Below the pieces are notes generated by a model that saw nothing but the letters and a program-made list of their open reading frames with translations, was not told the DNA's origin and did not search any database. Positions 57,001 through 64,000 of a stretch of 64,000 bases of DNA are shown here, piece after piece. Position 1 is the stretch's first letter, and the number at the start of each line of letters is the position of its first letter. Source of the stretch: Lampris incognitus (lineage: Eukaryota; Chordata; Actinopteri; Lampriformes; Lampridae); assembly GCF_029633865.1 (NCBI RefSeq), contig NC_079212.1, forward strand, positions 84,550,172-84,614,171. Direction: 5' to 3'. The position numbers and the translations under genes were made by a program.

Positions 57001-60000
57001 CTAACTGGCTTTGGTCTAGTTAGTTTCTTAGTAATAATGCCCTTCTAATTTAAGGTTCACAATCACCTCACACAATGAAATAGTATGGGTATATTATACA
57101 TTTCCTGAATCTTTACAGTCCTGTGAGTATTCCAGTTTTTGTGTTTTGTGTCCCTGATATTCCTAGATGCCACAGGGCTAAAAGAAAGTATATAGTTTAG
57201 GCGAACATTGCAGAAAGATGTGTGTTATTGACGGGTTGAAGAGCTCAAGTGACCTCTATATTTGTGAGAAATATCCACAACAGGGCTTGAATGAAAGCTA
57301 AGAAGGTCCCTTTAAAATGATACCAAAGACAATATTATAGAACATTGAAAAATGTCCTGACCATGAGGCTAAACCAGGATATGCACCAGCGTCTAAAATG
57401 CAATTTACTTTAGGGGGTGGTTAACTTCATGAGCTGATAACTGTGATACAGTTATCAGCTATCATCTACAGACATGGATCCTTTCAAAAATTATAAGTAA
57501 GTTTTGCCACCTTGAGTGTACCGAAATAGGAAATTTTGGGCTCTGGCCCATGGACTATATAGAATTTGGCGGACAAACGCTAACTAAGTCGTGGCAAAAT
57601 GGCCGCCGAGAGAAGAAGAAAGGTTGATGTTAGAATGGATCGTCCGGAGGGAGGGGGGAGGGACCTCCGCTGCGCGCTCTGCTGTGATTCGTTGTTTTGT
57701 CATCCAATGCTCACAGCAAACCAACCAATCACAGCAGCGTGTAGTTTCTGGCAGCTTTTTCAACATGGAGGAGGACTTCAGCTTATCTGATTGCAATCGC
57801 GCGAAATTCGGCGAATCAAATGTTTAAATATTCGGTCTGAACGTCAAGAAATGCGGTTACAACATCAGCGTGTCACAAAATATACATTTGTTTAACCATT
57901 TCGATAAAACTGCACTCGCGCCAATCAAATGTTTAAATATTCAGCTGTTGGGCGTTAGGTCTTACCAACCATATGTATATATTTTGTTGTAGATTTTGGT
58001 CTTAAATTCCGTTCCAAGTGGCATTAAAAAGGTCTTAAAAAGTCTTAAATTCAACGTACTGAAACCTGCAGATACCCTGTCTGTGATCTAAGCATAGCAG
58101 GATAAACACAGCTGCAGCTAATAACCTTATTAACGACTCTGTTAGATTGCATTGACAGACAGACAGACAGAGCCAGCACTAATATTTGTCAGTAGTACTG
58201 TCAGTGCTGGTTCATCAAACAGATCCATTACTAATGTTATTATTATGTACTGCATCATTATCTACTGTGTTTAACCTGCTATGCTAAGATCACAGAGTAC
58301 CAAGACCAGCCTGCCCTGCTTTTAAACTTTACATGGTTTTAACTAGTAGATGTCAGCAAGCTCACTACAATGGCTGCTCTTTATTGATTATTGTTTCTCT
58401 GCTTTTTGCCCAGAGCCGCAGAGGTAGTGATTCAAACAGAAGGAGCGCAGATGCTAAGGGGGATATGGGCAGCGGACGTGCCATCCCCATAAAACAGGTA
58501 GAGTAGGTGAATGACCTTCAGAAAGGCACATGATATGTGTGGTCTCCTGTCTCGGAGAGCGTCCCACATAGACCGTAGGTTAGATGTGTACAGACAAGTT
58601 AATTTTGTAAAGAGATGAAGGGTTAGGCTCTCTGATACTGGCCAGATGAGTAGATCGTACTTCTTTTGGCAAGGCAAGGGTATGCTGGCTTTTCTAATCA
58701 GATGGCCAAAATATTTTGAGATGGCTGTACAGGAAATTAGTAAAAGAGCACTTCTCCTATCTTCCATCACCTCCACCAGAGTATCTTACTGAAGCGCAGC
58801 GGGAACTCGATCAACAAAGAGTGGAAGAAGAAATATGTCACACTGTCCAGTGATGGCATGCTGTCCTATCATTCCAGTGTAAATGTGAGTCAGTGCAGTA
58901 ACATCTGTCCACATACAGGCCAGCTGCTCTCTGTGAAATGCCTTCAAAAATCAGGGCCAGTCACTGAGTGGTCGGTTGTGATTGCTGATGATTGGCTTTT
59001 CAGGACTACATGCAGAATGCCCCCAGGAAGGAGATAGACCTGGTCCGGGTAACTGTGAAGGTGCCAGGGAAGCGGCCACCACGTGCTGTACCTGCCTGTG
59101 GTCCTCCAGTTGGGCTCAATGGTAGGGTCAAAGATCTACAGGTACCTAAGGGGGGAAGGTGGGGATGTCAGTCCAGGTCAAAGAATAACCACCCTGCGGG
59201 TTGTATTCAACACCATGACAGGATATGAGGACTTTAACTTGCACATGCACGTTCCCTCCCAAATACCTGCTTTCCCATTCATACAGAACAGAACGAGCTT
59301 TCTCACGAGAGTTTTACAACGCCAGGCCCATTTAGAAATAGGCTGTTCCTAAATGTTATACATGTTACATGTTACACCTGTTTAAAAGACAATTGTTGGG
59401 GTGTCTGGGTAGCATGGCGGTCTATTCCGTTGCTTTCCAACATGGGGATCACTGGTTCGAATCCCCGTGTTACCTCTGGCTTGGTCGGGCGTCTCTACAG
59501 ACACAATTGGCCGGGTCTGTGTGTGGGAAGCCGGATGTGGGTATGTGTCCTGGTCGCTGAACTAGCGCCTCCTCTGGTCGGTCGGGGCATCTGTTCGGGG
59601 GGGGAGCTGGGGGGAATAGCGTGATCCTCCCACGCGCTACGTCCCCCTGGTGAAATTCCTCACTGTCAGGTGAAAAGAAGTGGCTGGTGACTCCACATGT
59701 ATGGGAGGAGGCATGTGGTAGTCTGCAGCCCTCCCCGGATCGGCAGAGGGGGTGGAGCAGCGACCGGGACGGCTCGGAAGAGTGGGGTAATTGGCCGGAT
59801 ACAACTGGGGAGAAAAAAAGGGGGGGAGGGGGTTAAAAAAAAAGAAGAAGAAAAGCCGTGATTTGGCATATAAACCCCTCAAAAGAGACACTTAAGGGTT
59901 TAGGTGAGGAAGCTTGTTCTATTTTAATAAGACAGTGTCTCATGACTGGCGGCCTGTCCAGGGTGTCTCCCCACCTGCTGCCCAGTGACTGCTAGGGTAG

Positions 60001-61251
60001 GCTCCAGCATCCCCGCAACCGTGAGAGCAGGGTAAGCAGGGTGGGTAATGGGTGGATGGATAGTGTGTCATGACATTTTGGGTCAGAACTCTTAGAATTA
60101 GAAGCAGGTAGTGACAGCTGTCATGTTTCAGGGCAGTGTGGCGCAGTTTGAGCCGCAGCCCAGTAGGCCTGGCTGCACACGCTTCTCTGGCTTTCTGAGG
60201 ACTTCGAGAAGAGGACACATTTTATGACAGAATGATTTTTTTCAAGGGAAAGTGAAGTACCCTCAGAGAGGATAAAACCACTGTGTGGGAGGTCAGATGT
60301 TTTTCAAGGGTTGGTGAAAGAAAAGTGGTAATCGCTGTGTCCCTTTACGACTTTGTTTTGTCTGTTTTTGCCATCTTTCGTCCTCATAGGCGACCAGATT
60401 TACTTCTGCCATTAAGTATTGTATGTCAGTCACAACCATGGTGGCTCGGTTGTTTGTTTTTAGTGCTTTTCCTTTATGCTGTGCACCATGGTTAGCATGT
60501 TCTTCCTTTACTTTCCTAGTCCCCGTGAGCGCCGGCCTCCTGCAGGTGGAGAAAATGGAAGGACTCGGTGGTGCACTGTTCTTAAGGGGAACTAAAACAG
60601 TTCAGCGGTGTCATTCCACAATCAGTACCAATCCCCCAAGCATCGGTGAGAGAAGAGACTAAAGGTGGACACTGTGCTCCGTGGTCATTACACAGCATTA
60701 GTTAACTCTGTGCTTTGTGTGATTTGTGTTACTAGACTCTGCAGTTGAGGGCGTGTCCAGCTCTTCCTCAACTAAAGACGTAGGTCCTTCTTCTCCGACA
60801 ACTGATAGGAAAAAACACAGAAGGAAGAAGAGCATGAACCAGAAATGGGATGCAACCATCGGTCAAGCAGATGGTAAAGATTTGTCTGGTTTCCTGAACA
60901 TGTGACGGTGTTACACAGTGTACTTCATGATAACGATAACATCTAAGTAGAGAAAGCAGGATGGATGGATGGATGGGTGGATGGATGAGTGGATGGATGG
61001 ATGGATGGATGGGTGGATGGATATATGGATGATGGATGGGTGGCTGGATAGATGGACGGACGGATGGATGGATGAGTGGATGGATGGATGGATGATGGAG
61101 TGTATCGCTTGTATCCTTTTCCCTCAGTCTACCACTGTTCTTTTTTCTCCCTTCTTTTCATTTCCTGGACGTGTGCTGTTGTGCCCCATAGCCAAGCGCA
61201 GAATGTGGAAACTGAAAAGCTTTGGTAGCTTGAGGAACATAAACAAGACAG
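35565..61251 (+). CDS. agap2: ArfGAP with GTPase, ankyrin and PH domains 2; first 14 coding exons
   Basis: AGAP2 (PIKE/centaurin-gamma-1) is an Arf GTPase-activating protein with its own GTPase-like domain; it acts in endosomal traffic and PI3K/Akt signalling. Exons: 35565-36693, 47799-47857, 48030-48117, 48228-48313, 48932-49073, 49158-49292, 49418-49539, 49687-49848, 58414-58497, 58780-58884, 59004-59141, 60546-60645, 60736-60873, 61192-61251. All borders are AG/GT and phases agree: 2548 nt, 849 codons plus one base. The N-terminus [13 protein letters not shown] matches the long (PIKE-L) form. The GTPase-like domain spans about 388-546, with P-loop GLCSGKSA (401-408) and [11 protein letters not shown] Ser-rich linker holds [11 protein letters not shown]. 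The PH domain starts near [13 protein letters not shown] (about 665), is split by a basic insert, and [13 protein letters not shown] ends the visible part. ATG 35565 is the first in frame after a TAG at 35526. ArfGAP and ankyrin exons lie outside the window. Confidence 0.95.
36700..37171. other. agap2 intron 1, proximal part, no gene seen
   Basis: Intronic sequence starting with CA-rich simple sequence. No other feature was recognised. Confidence 0.4.
37180..37744. mobile_element. hAT-type MITE with 8-bp target duplication
   Basis: The element starts CAGTGTTTCTCAACCGGGGG and ends AAAAGGTTGAGAACCACTG. The 8-bp sequence ATCTAGAG flanks both sides (37172-37179 and 37745-37752), as expected for hAT elements. 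It is 565 bp with no coding capacity. The perfect duplication indicates little decay since insertion. Confidence 0.92.
37753..38464. other. agap2 intron 1 segment without recognised features
   Basis: AT-rich intron sequence with a short A run at 38340. No gene or repeat was recognised. Confidence 0.35.
38465..39262 (-). mobile_element. 5'-truncated LINE fragment (C-terminal ORF2)
   Basis: The minus strand encodes an open 230-residue frame (39191-38499) with [48 protein letters not shown] and [14 protein letters not shown]. This is the C-terminal part of a non-LTR reverse transcriptase protein, downstream of the RT active site. The same family lies at 62345-64000. It resembles RTE/Rex-type fish LINEs, but the clade was not established. 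The copy stops at 39262 against a SINE. Confidence 0.85.
39263..39623 (-). repeat. tRNA-derived SINE, copy 5 (head truncated)
   Basis: A minus-oriented copy joined directly to the LINE at 39262. It ends at GAATAGAC (39623), short of the outermost head, and also lacks the A-rich tail. Both ends are therefore cut. Confidence 0.8.
39624..40288. other. agap2 intron 1 segment without recognised features
   Basis: No gene or repeat family was recognised. Open frames are short and unconvincing. Confidence 0.35.
40290..40326. repeat. CA microsatellite
   Basis: An uninterrupted CA run of about 36 bases. Confidence 0.95.
40895..41085. repeat. 62-bp tandem repeat, three copies
   Basis: Units contain CTGTAGTCCCAGTAAGCCTG and TTTATTGTATGTGGCTCCAT. 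Three units are near-identical and the last lacks one GT. Repeated peptides in several frames are artefacts of the repeat. Confidence 0.9.
41086..41566. other. agap2 intron 1 segment without recognised features
   Basis: No gene or repeat family was recognised. Confidence 0.35.
41567..41694 (+). repeat. LINE-type 3' tail with ATGG repeats, copy 4
   Basis: The same tail as at 12918, from GGCCCTGTGATGGCCTGG to GGATTATGGATGGATGG. Confidence 0.6.
41695..42461. other. agap2 intron 1 segment without recognised features
   Basis: No gene or repeat was recognised up to the start of the minisatellite. Confidence 0.35.
42462..42545. repeat. TCACATGATGTTACAT minisatellite, left piece
   Basis: Short tandem variants of TAGTCACATGATGTTACAT. 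The same repeat resumes at 46325, on the other side of the LINE. Confidence 0.85.
42546..46320 (-). mobile_element. Near-complete LINE (L2/CR1-like)
   Basis: The 3' end at about 42546-42600 carries CGCTTTTATCCGAAGCGACTT, a typical 3' sequence of fish L2-type LINEs. Moving leftward on the minus strand one meets endonuclease pieces (45666-44952), a variable linker (45067-44222), reverse transcriptase N-terminal part (44132-43584), RT with YADD and the C-terminal domain (43704-42898). Segments from 45667 to about 46320 may be the 5' region. Reading frames change several times, so the copy is dead. It interrupts a minisatellite. Confidence 0.8.
42898..45666 (-). pseudogene. LINE endonuclease/reverse transcriptase, frameshifted
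   Basis: Endonuclease features include LALTETW near 45430 and [18 protein letters not shown] with LLGDFNIH at 45227-45115. Reverse transcriptase features include [38 protein letters not shown] and, after a frameshift near 43620, [14 protein letters not shown] with the catalytic YADD. The C-terminal part has [31 protein letters not shown], and [19 protein letters not shown]. At least three frame changes separate these blocks. Confidence 0.85.
46325..47062. repeat. TCACATGATGTTACAT minisatellite, right piece
   Basis: About 740 bp of imperfect units built from ACATGTAGTCACATGATGTT with many variants and short inversions (for example GATGACTACATGTTACATC). It continues the array seen left of the LINE. 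Confidence 0.9.
47063..47798. other. agap2 intron 1, last part, no gene seen
   Basis: Intron sequence ending in a strong pyrimidine tract (47750-47780) and the acceptor CCAG before exon 2 at 47799. Confidence 0.5.
47942..48020. repeat. Long GT microsatellite in agap2 intron 2
   Basis: About 39 uninterrupted GT units. The run ends 9 bases before agap2 exon 3 at 48030 and fills almost half of the 172-bp intron. The pyrimidine tract is only TTTCTCCAG after the repeat. Confidence 0.97.
48401..48853 (+). repeat. tRNA-derived SINE, copy 6, with target duplication
   Basis: A full plus-oriented copy flanked by a perfect 10-bp direct repeat GAGTTTGTCA (48391-48400 and 48854-48863). It makes up most of agap2 intron 4, between exons ending 48313 and starting 48932. 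Confidence 0.93.
50795..51352. repeat. Left subterminal inverted arm of the 8-kb transposon
   Basis: Inverted copy of about 56985-57560, clearly matching over most of its length. Shared anchors include TAGTCCATGGGCCAGA, CACTCAAGGTGGCAAAACTT, ACGCTGGTGCATATCCTGGT and ATCAGGGACACAAAACACAA. Small indels occur near the outer and inner borders. Confidence 0.9.
51654..52934 (-). other. XPG/PIN-like nuclease part with Cys-rich tail
   Basis: This is the downstream part of the transposon gene. Acidic residues expected for an XPG-family metal site are present (D36, D40, E137, E138, D140, D164, D166). The helix-two-turn-helix motif [20 protein letters not shown] carries Gly (222) where relatives known to me have Asp (GCDT/GCDY). 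The tail [14 protein letters not shown], then [10 protein letters not shown], resembles the CXC zinc clusters of Tesmin/TSO1-like proteins. Whether it could be expressed separately from the Met at 52934 is unknown. Confidence 0.7.
51654..56330 (-). pseudogene. Transposase fused to XPG-like nuclease, one amber stop
   Basis: The ATG at 56330 opens 1090 codons. A single in-frame TAG (53060-53058) is followed by 467 further codons to a TAA-type stop at 51654, all in one frame. Part one has paired Cys/His clusters (CIIHC at 20-24, YYHRKC 71-76, CIFC 123-126, YHRSC 181-185) that look zinc-binding. A DDE-like core follows, with WDN (D474), VFDQALY (D637), GVFH (H666) and E696, and later [16 protein letters not shown]. 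Part two, numbered from the Met at 52934, has an XPG/PIN-like nuclease core with RIDVVFD (34-40), [13 protein letters not shown] (135-147) and AEDTDV (162-167), then a helix-two-turn-helix ending in a Cys-rich cluster (369-398). The codon before the stop context suggests TGG to TAG. Role assignments are inference from motifs. Confidence 0.82.
56985..57560. repeat. Right subterminal inverted arm of the 8-kb transposon
   Basis: Inverted partner of 50795-51352. The non-shared stretch between this arm and the gene start (56331-56984) probably holds the promoter of the transposon gene, which reads leftward from 56330. Confidence 0.9.
59398..59855 (+). repeat. tRNA-derived SINE, copy 7
   Basis: A full plus-oriented copy with GTAGCATGGCGGTC, GGTTCGAATCCCC, and a tail of A and G runs. 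It lies in agap2 intron 11 between exons ending 59141 and starting 60546. Confidence 0.85.
59944..60062 (+). repeat. LINE-type 3' tail with ATGG repeats, copy 5
   Basis: Same tail as at 12918, somewhat diverged (GGCGGCCTGTCCAGGGTGTC to GGTAATGGGTGGATGGAT). Confidence 0.55.
60063..60545. other. agap2 intron 11, last part, no gene seen
   Basis: Intron sequence leading to the acceptor CCTCCTGCAG before exon 12. No other feature was recognised. Confidence 0.5.
60960..61096. repeat. GATG microsatellite
   Basis: An imperfect ATGG run of about 135 bases in agap2 intron 13, ending about 95 bp before exon 14 at 61192. Open frames through it are artefacts. Confidence 0.95.
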
Positions 61252-61432
61252 GTACTAACGCTGTTCTCTCAGCCTGCAGCCCTCGCGTCCCATGCAGGCG
61301 TCAGCCCGTCTGTCTGTCACCCGGTTTGCTTCTGGCATCATCGCAAAAAATTGCATTCTAAAATATTGTGGGTTTGTTATAGCATGGCTAAACCATGTCT
61401 GTCCATCGGCTGACTGACTGCTGTCCACACAT

Positions 61433-61573
61433 ATTTATTATTTTGATCTTTACTCAGTGTATTTATTGTTTTGATCTTTACTCTGTGTATTTATTGTTTT
61501 GATCTTTACTCAGTGTATTTATTGTTTTGATCTTTACTCAGTGTATTTATTATTTTGATCTTTACTCAGTGTA
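61433..61573. repeat. 28-bp tandem repeat, five copies
   Basis: The unit is TTTATTGTTTTGATCTTTAC followed by TCAGTGTA, with one CTGTG variant and two ATTATT variants. It lies in agap2 intron 14. Confidence 0.95.
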
Positions 61574-62344
61574 CATGGTCTTTCTCAGCGCCTGTGAGCA
61601 TTTCATCTCAGCCACATGCTGCCATTACTAGAATATGATGTTTGACTGTATTTTCAACTTGCTCTCCTGGGAACCTTCACTGCAGCAGTCCTCATTATGT
61701 AGATCCCAACCCCACCCCCCACCCCCCTTTAAAAAATGAGAGAAAAGTGGGAGGATGTGGTGGGCAATGGGTGTGTCTCCACATCTTTATTTAGTTGCGA
61801 GTCAGCTTGTTGAGGTGCTTGGCCAGTAGTCATACATGATGGTTCAAACACCCCAGACTGGGTTTGAAACATGCTGGGGGAATGTTCTTCTCTCCATTTC
61901 TTCACCCGTTTTCAGAATTAAACTCCTTTGTCAAAGTAGGGGCACCATCAGTTGCTTCTTTGTAAACATGTCATGCATGATATCTCATACACGGCTGACT
62001 GAATTAAAAAAAAAACTTCTGGGAGTGATCCATTTTCAGACTGGTCACCAGTATCACAGTACCACTGTGTATGAGCGTTTCTAAAATGAAACGGACCGGC
62101 CCAAGGGGGTGCTGTGATTGAAAGGTCAAATATTTAATAACCAGTCTTATTTCTCACTGCTTATTTAAGTGACAAGACATTTCCCACACCTATCCATCCT
62201 TTCATGTTTGCCATAACAGTTTGCCTCCTGGACCATTCATTTACACCATATTGGATTTGCACCATAATGAGTTTCTCAAAAATCGGTTTTTACTCTAAGG
62301 ACATTTAACTTGTTTTCCAGATTGGTCCAGGAGATGATGATAAC
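61574..62344. other. agap2 intron 14, no gene seen
   Basis: The next agap2 exon would begin with the EENFEF-like end of the PH domain. It was not found before the window end, so the intron continues past 64000. Confidence 0.45.
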
Positions 62345-64000
62345 ATTCATTCATTTATCTTCAGCTGCTTCTCCGGGGTCGGGTCACGGTGGCAGCAAGC
62401 TAAGTAGGGCACTCCAGACCTAACCTCTCCCCAGCAAAGCCCTCCAGCTCCTCCTGGGGGATCCCAAGGCATTCCCAGGCCAGATTGGACATGTAGTCCC
62501 TCCAGCGAGTTCTGGGTCTACCCTGGGGTCTCCTCCCAGTTGACCATGCCCAAAAAACCTCCGAAGGAAGGTGCCCAGGAGGCATCCTAATCAGATGCCC
62601 GAACCACCTCAACTCTCTTCTTTCGACGGGAAGGAGCAGCGGCTTTACTCCGAGATCCCTCCGGATATCTGAGCTCCTCACCCTATCTCTAAGGCTGAGC
62701 CCAGACACCTTATGAAGGAAACTCATTTCAGCCACTTGTATCTGCGATCTCACCCTTTCAGTCACTACCCAAAGCTCATGACCATAGGTGAGGGTTGGAA
62801 CGAAGATTGACTGGTAAATTGAGAACTTTGCCTTCCAGCTCAGCTCCCTCTTCACCACAATGGTCCGGTACAACGTCCGCATTACTGCTGATGCTGCACC
62901 AATCCGCCTGTCAATCTCCCGCTCCATCCTACCCTCACTCGTGAACAAGACCCAAAGATACTTGAACTCCTTCACTTGAGGCAACAACTCATCCCCAACC
63001 CAGAGGGAGCAATCCACCATTTTCCGGGAAGAGAACCATGGCCTCAGATTTGGAGGTGCTGACTCTCATCCCGGCTATTTCACTCTCAGCTGCAAACTGT
63101 CCCAGTGCACACTGGAGGTCGCGTTCTGATGAAGCCAACAAAACCACATCATCTGCAAAGAACCCAAAATGGACACACTCCTCACCTTGGCTGCACCTTG
63201 AGATCCTGTCCATGAATATCACAAACAGAAGTGGAGACAAGGGACAACTTTGGTGGAGTCCGACATAAACTGAAAATGTGTTTGACTTTGTGCCGAGAAT
63301 GTGGACACAGCTCTCACATTGGTTATACAAGAACCGGATGGCTTGTAGCAACTGCCCTGGTACCCCATACTCCCACAGTACCCCCCACAGTGTGCCCCTG
63401 GGTACACTGTCATAAGCCTTCTCCAAGTCCACAAAACACATGTAGACTGGCTGGTCAAACTCCCATGTGCCTCTCAGCACTTCTGCAAAGGTAAAGAGTT
63501 GGTCCATTGTTTCACAGCCAGGACGGAATCCACATTGTTCCTTCCGGATCCAAGGTTCGACAATCAGTCAGAGCCTCCTTTCCAGCATCCTAGAGTAGAC
63601 TTTCCCAGGGAGGCTGAGCAATGTGATGCCCCGATAATTGGAACACACCCTCCAGTCCCCCTTTTTAAATATGGGAACCACTACCCCAGTCTGCCACTCC
63701 ACAGGTACTGTCCCCGACCTCCACATGACACTGAAGAGGCATGTCAGCCAAGACAGCCCAACAGTGTCCAGAGCCTTCAGCATCTCAGGGTGAATCTCAT
63801 CCACACCCGGCGCCTTGCCACCGAGGAGCTTTTTAACTTCCTCAGGGACCTCTGCCAGGGATATGGGTGGTGCTTCCCCTGAATCTTCAGACTCTACCTC
63901 CTCCACTTAGGACGTGTTAGCTGGGTTCAGGAGCTCCTCAAAATGTTCTTTCCACCGCCTGATAACATCCCGAGTCCGGGTCAACAGATCCCCTCCCTGG
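62345..64000 (-). mobile_element. LINE (RTE/Rex-like), cut by the window edge
   Basis: A minus-oriented non-LTR retrotransposon whose 3' end is at about 62345 (CATTCATTCATTTATCTTCA). The 5' part lies beyond 64000. It is the same family as 38465-39262, and this copy retains the reverse transcriptase active-site region. It lies in agap2 intron 14. Confidence 0.88.
62400..63906 (-). pseudogene. LINE reverse transcriptase ORF, frameshifted
   Basis: Blocks in reading order are VDEIHPEMLKALDTVGLSWL and NYRGITLLSLPGKVYSRML (63906-63568), then PVYMCFVDLEKAYDSVPRGT with the first RT Asp, and FGFFADDVVLLASS with the FADD catalytic box (63507-62989). The C-terminal part is [16 protein letters not shown] to [14 protein letters not shown] (63020-62400). 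Frame changes near 63570 and 63010 show it is inactive. Confidence 0.85.

Larger units (their letters stand above)
50016..58079 (-). mobile_element. 8-kb DNA transposon with transposase-nuclease gene (Academ-like)
   Basis: The element is 8064 bp, starts CAGGGTGTCCGCGG and ends with the inverted CTGCAGATACCCTG. It is flanked by a perfect 6-bp direct repeat TCTGTG (50010-50015 and 58080-58085). The interrupted MITE around it confirms that the empty site had a single TCTGTG. TTAAAAAGTCTTAAATTC motifs recur near both ends. Inverted arms of about 560 bp lie at about 50795-51352 and 56985-57560. The single gene, on the minus strand, encodes a transposase joined to an XPG-like nuclease. Academ elements are known for that pairing, but the 6-bp duplication is not one I associate with Academ, so the superfamily is left open. 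Confidence 0.88.
49932..58373. mobile_element. Palindromic MITE split by the 8-kb transposon
   Basis: The left piece (49932-50015) and right piece (58080-58373) are parts of one element with long inverted ends. CCGTTGTAGTGAGTTTGCTG at the left is mirrored by CAAGCTCACTACAATGG at the right. The inversion continues through CAGGCTGGTCTTGGTACTCT. Without the insert the MITE would be about 370 bp. Its own target duplication was not identified. It lies in agap2 intron 8. Confidence 0.82.

Noticed and set aside
58432-58776. Minus-strand 114-codon open frame
   Set aside because: It overlaps agap2 exon 9 and intron 9 on the opposite strand and has no recognisable domain.

Overview
This is a teleost fish genomic window. 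The evidence is vertebrate genes with GT-AG introns, set in a dense load of fish-type repeats: Tc1/mariner, hAT and PIF/Harbinger elements, tRNA-derived SINEs, fish LINE families, and long CA/GT and ATGG microsatellites. There are no prokaryotic operons and no CRISPR array.

Two host genes lie head-to-tail on the + strand. The first is cdk4, the G1 cyclin-dependent kinase. A probable non-coding first exon lies within about 1-465, seven coding exons run from 8642 to 26196, and a poly(A) signal sits at 27148. The second is agap2 (PIKE, centaurin-gamma-1). Fourteen coding exons run from 35565 to 61251 and cover the proline/charged N-terminus, the GTPase-like domain and the first part of the PH domain. 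The rest of the PH domain, the ArfGAP domain and the ankyrin repeats must lie beyond 64000. Both gene models close exactly in reading phase: cdk4 918 nt gives 305 residues, and agap2 gives 849 complete codons plus one base. CDK4 and AGAP2 are also neighbours in the same relative orientation in mammals. No tspan31 exon was recognised between them here.

Almost everything else is intronic or intergenic mobile DNA. In cdk4 introns there are a THAP-domain transposon remnant (3954-5292), a decayed Tc1 element (9391-10988), LINE remnants, a Harbinger-type MITE with TTA target repeats, a decayed hAT transposase (15891-18973), SINE copies and a 17-copy 40-bp minisatellite. The intergenic part holds a Tc1 element (29637-31271) beside a foldback Tc1 derivative (31282-32478). 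Intron 1 of agap2 holds a hAT MITE with an 8-bp target repeat, LINE fragments and a nearly full-length LINE that split a minisatellite.

The most unusual feature is in agap2 intron 8. An 8064-bp DNA transposon (50016-58079) has inverted ends, a perfect 6-bp target-site duplication and long subterminal inverted repeats. It carries one 4.7-kb open frame, broken only by a single in-frame amber codon. This frame encodes a large transposase followed by an XPG/PIN-like nuclease and a cysteine cluster. It resembles Academ-type elements, but the 6-bp duplication leaves the superfamily open. The element sits inside a small palindromic MITE, which it splits in two.
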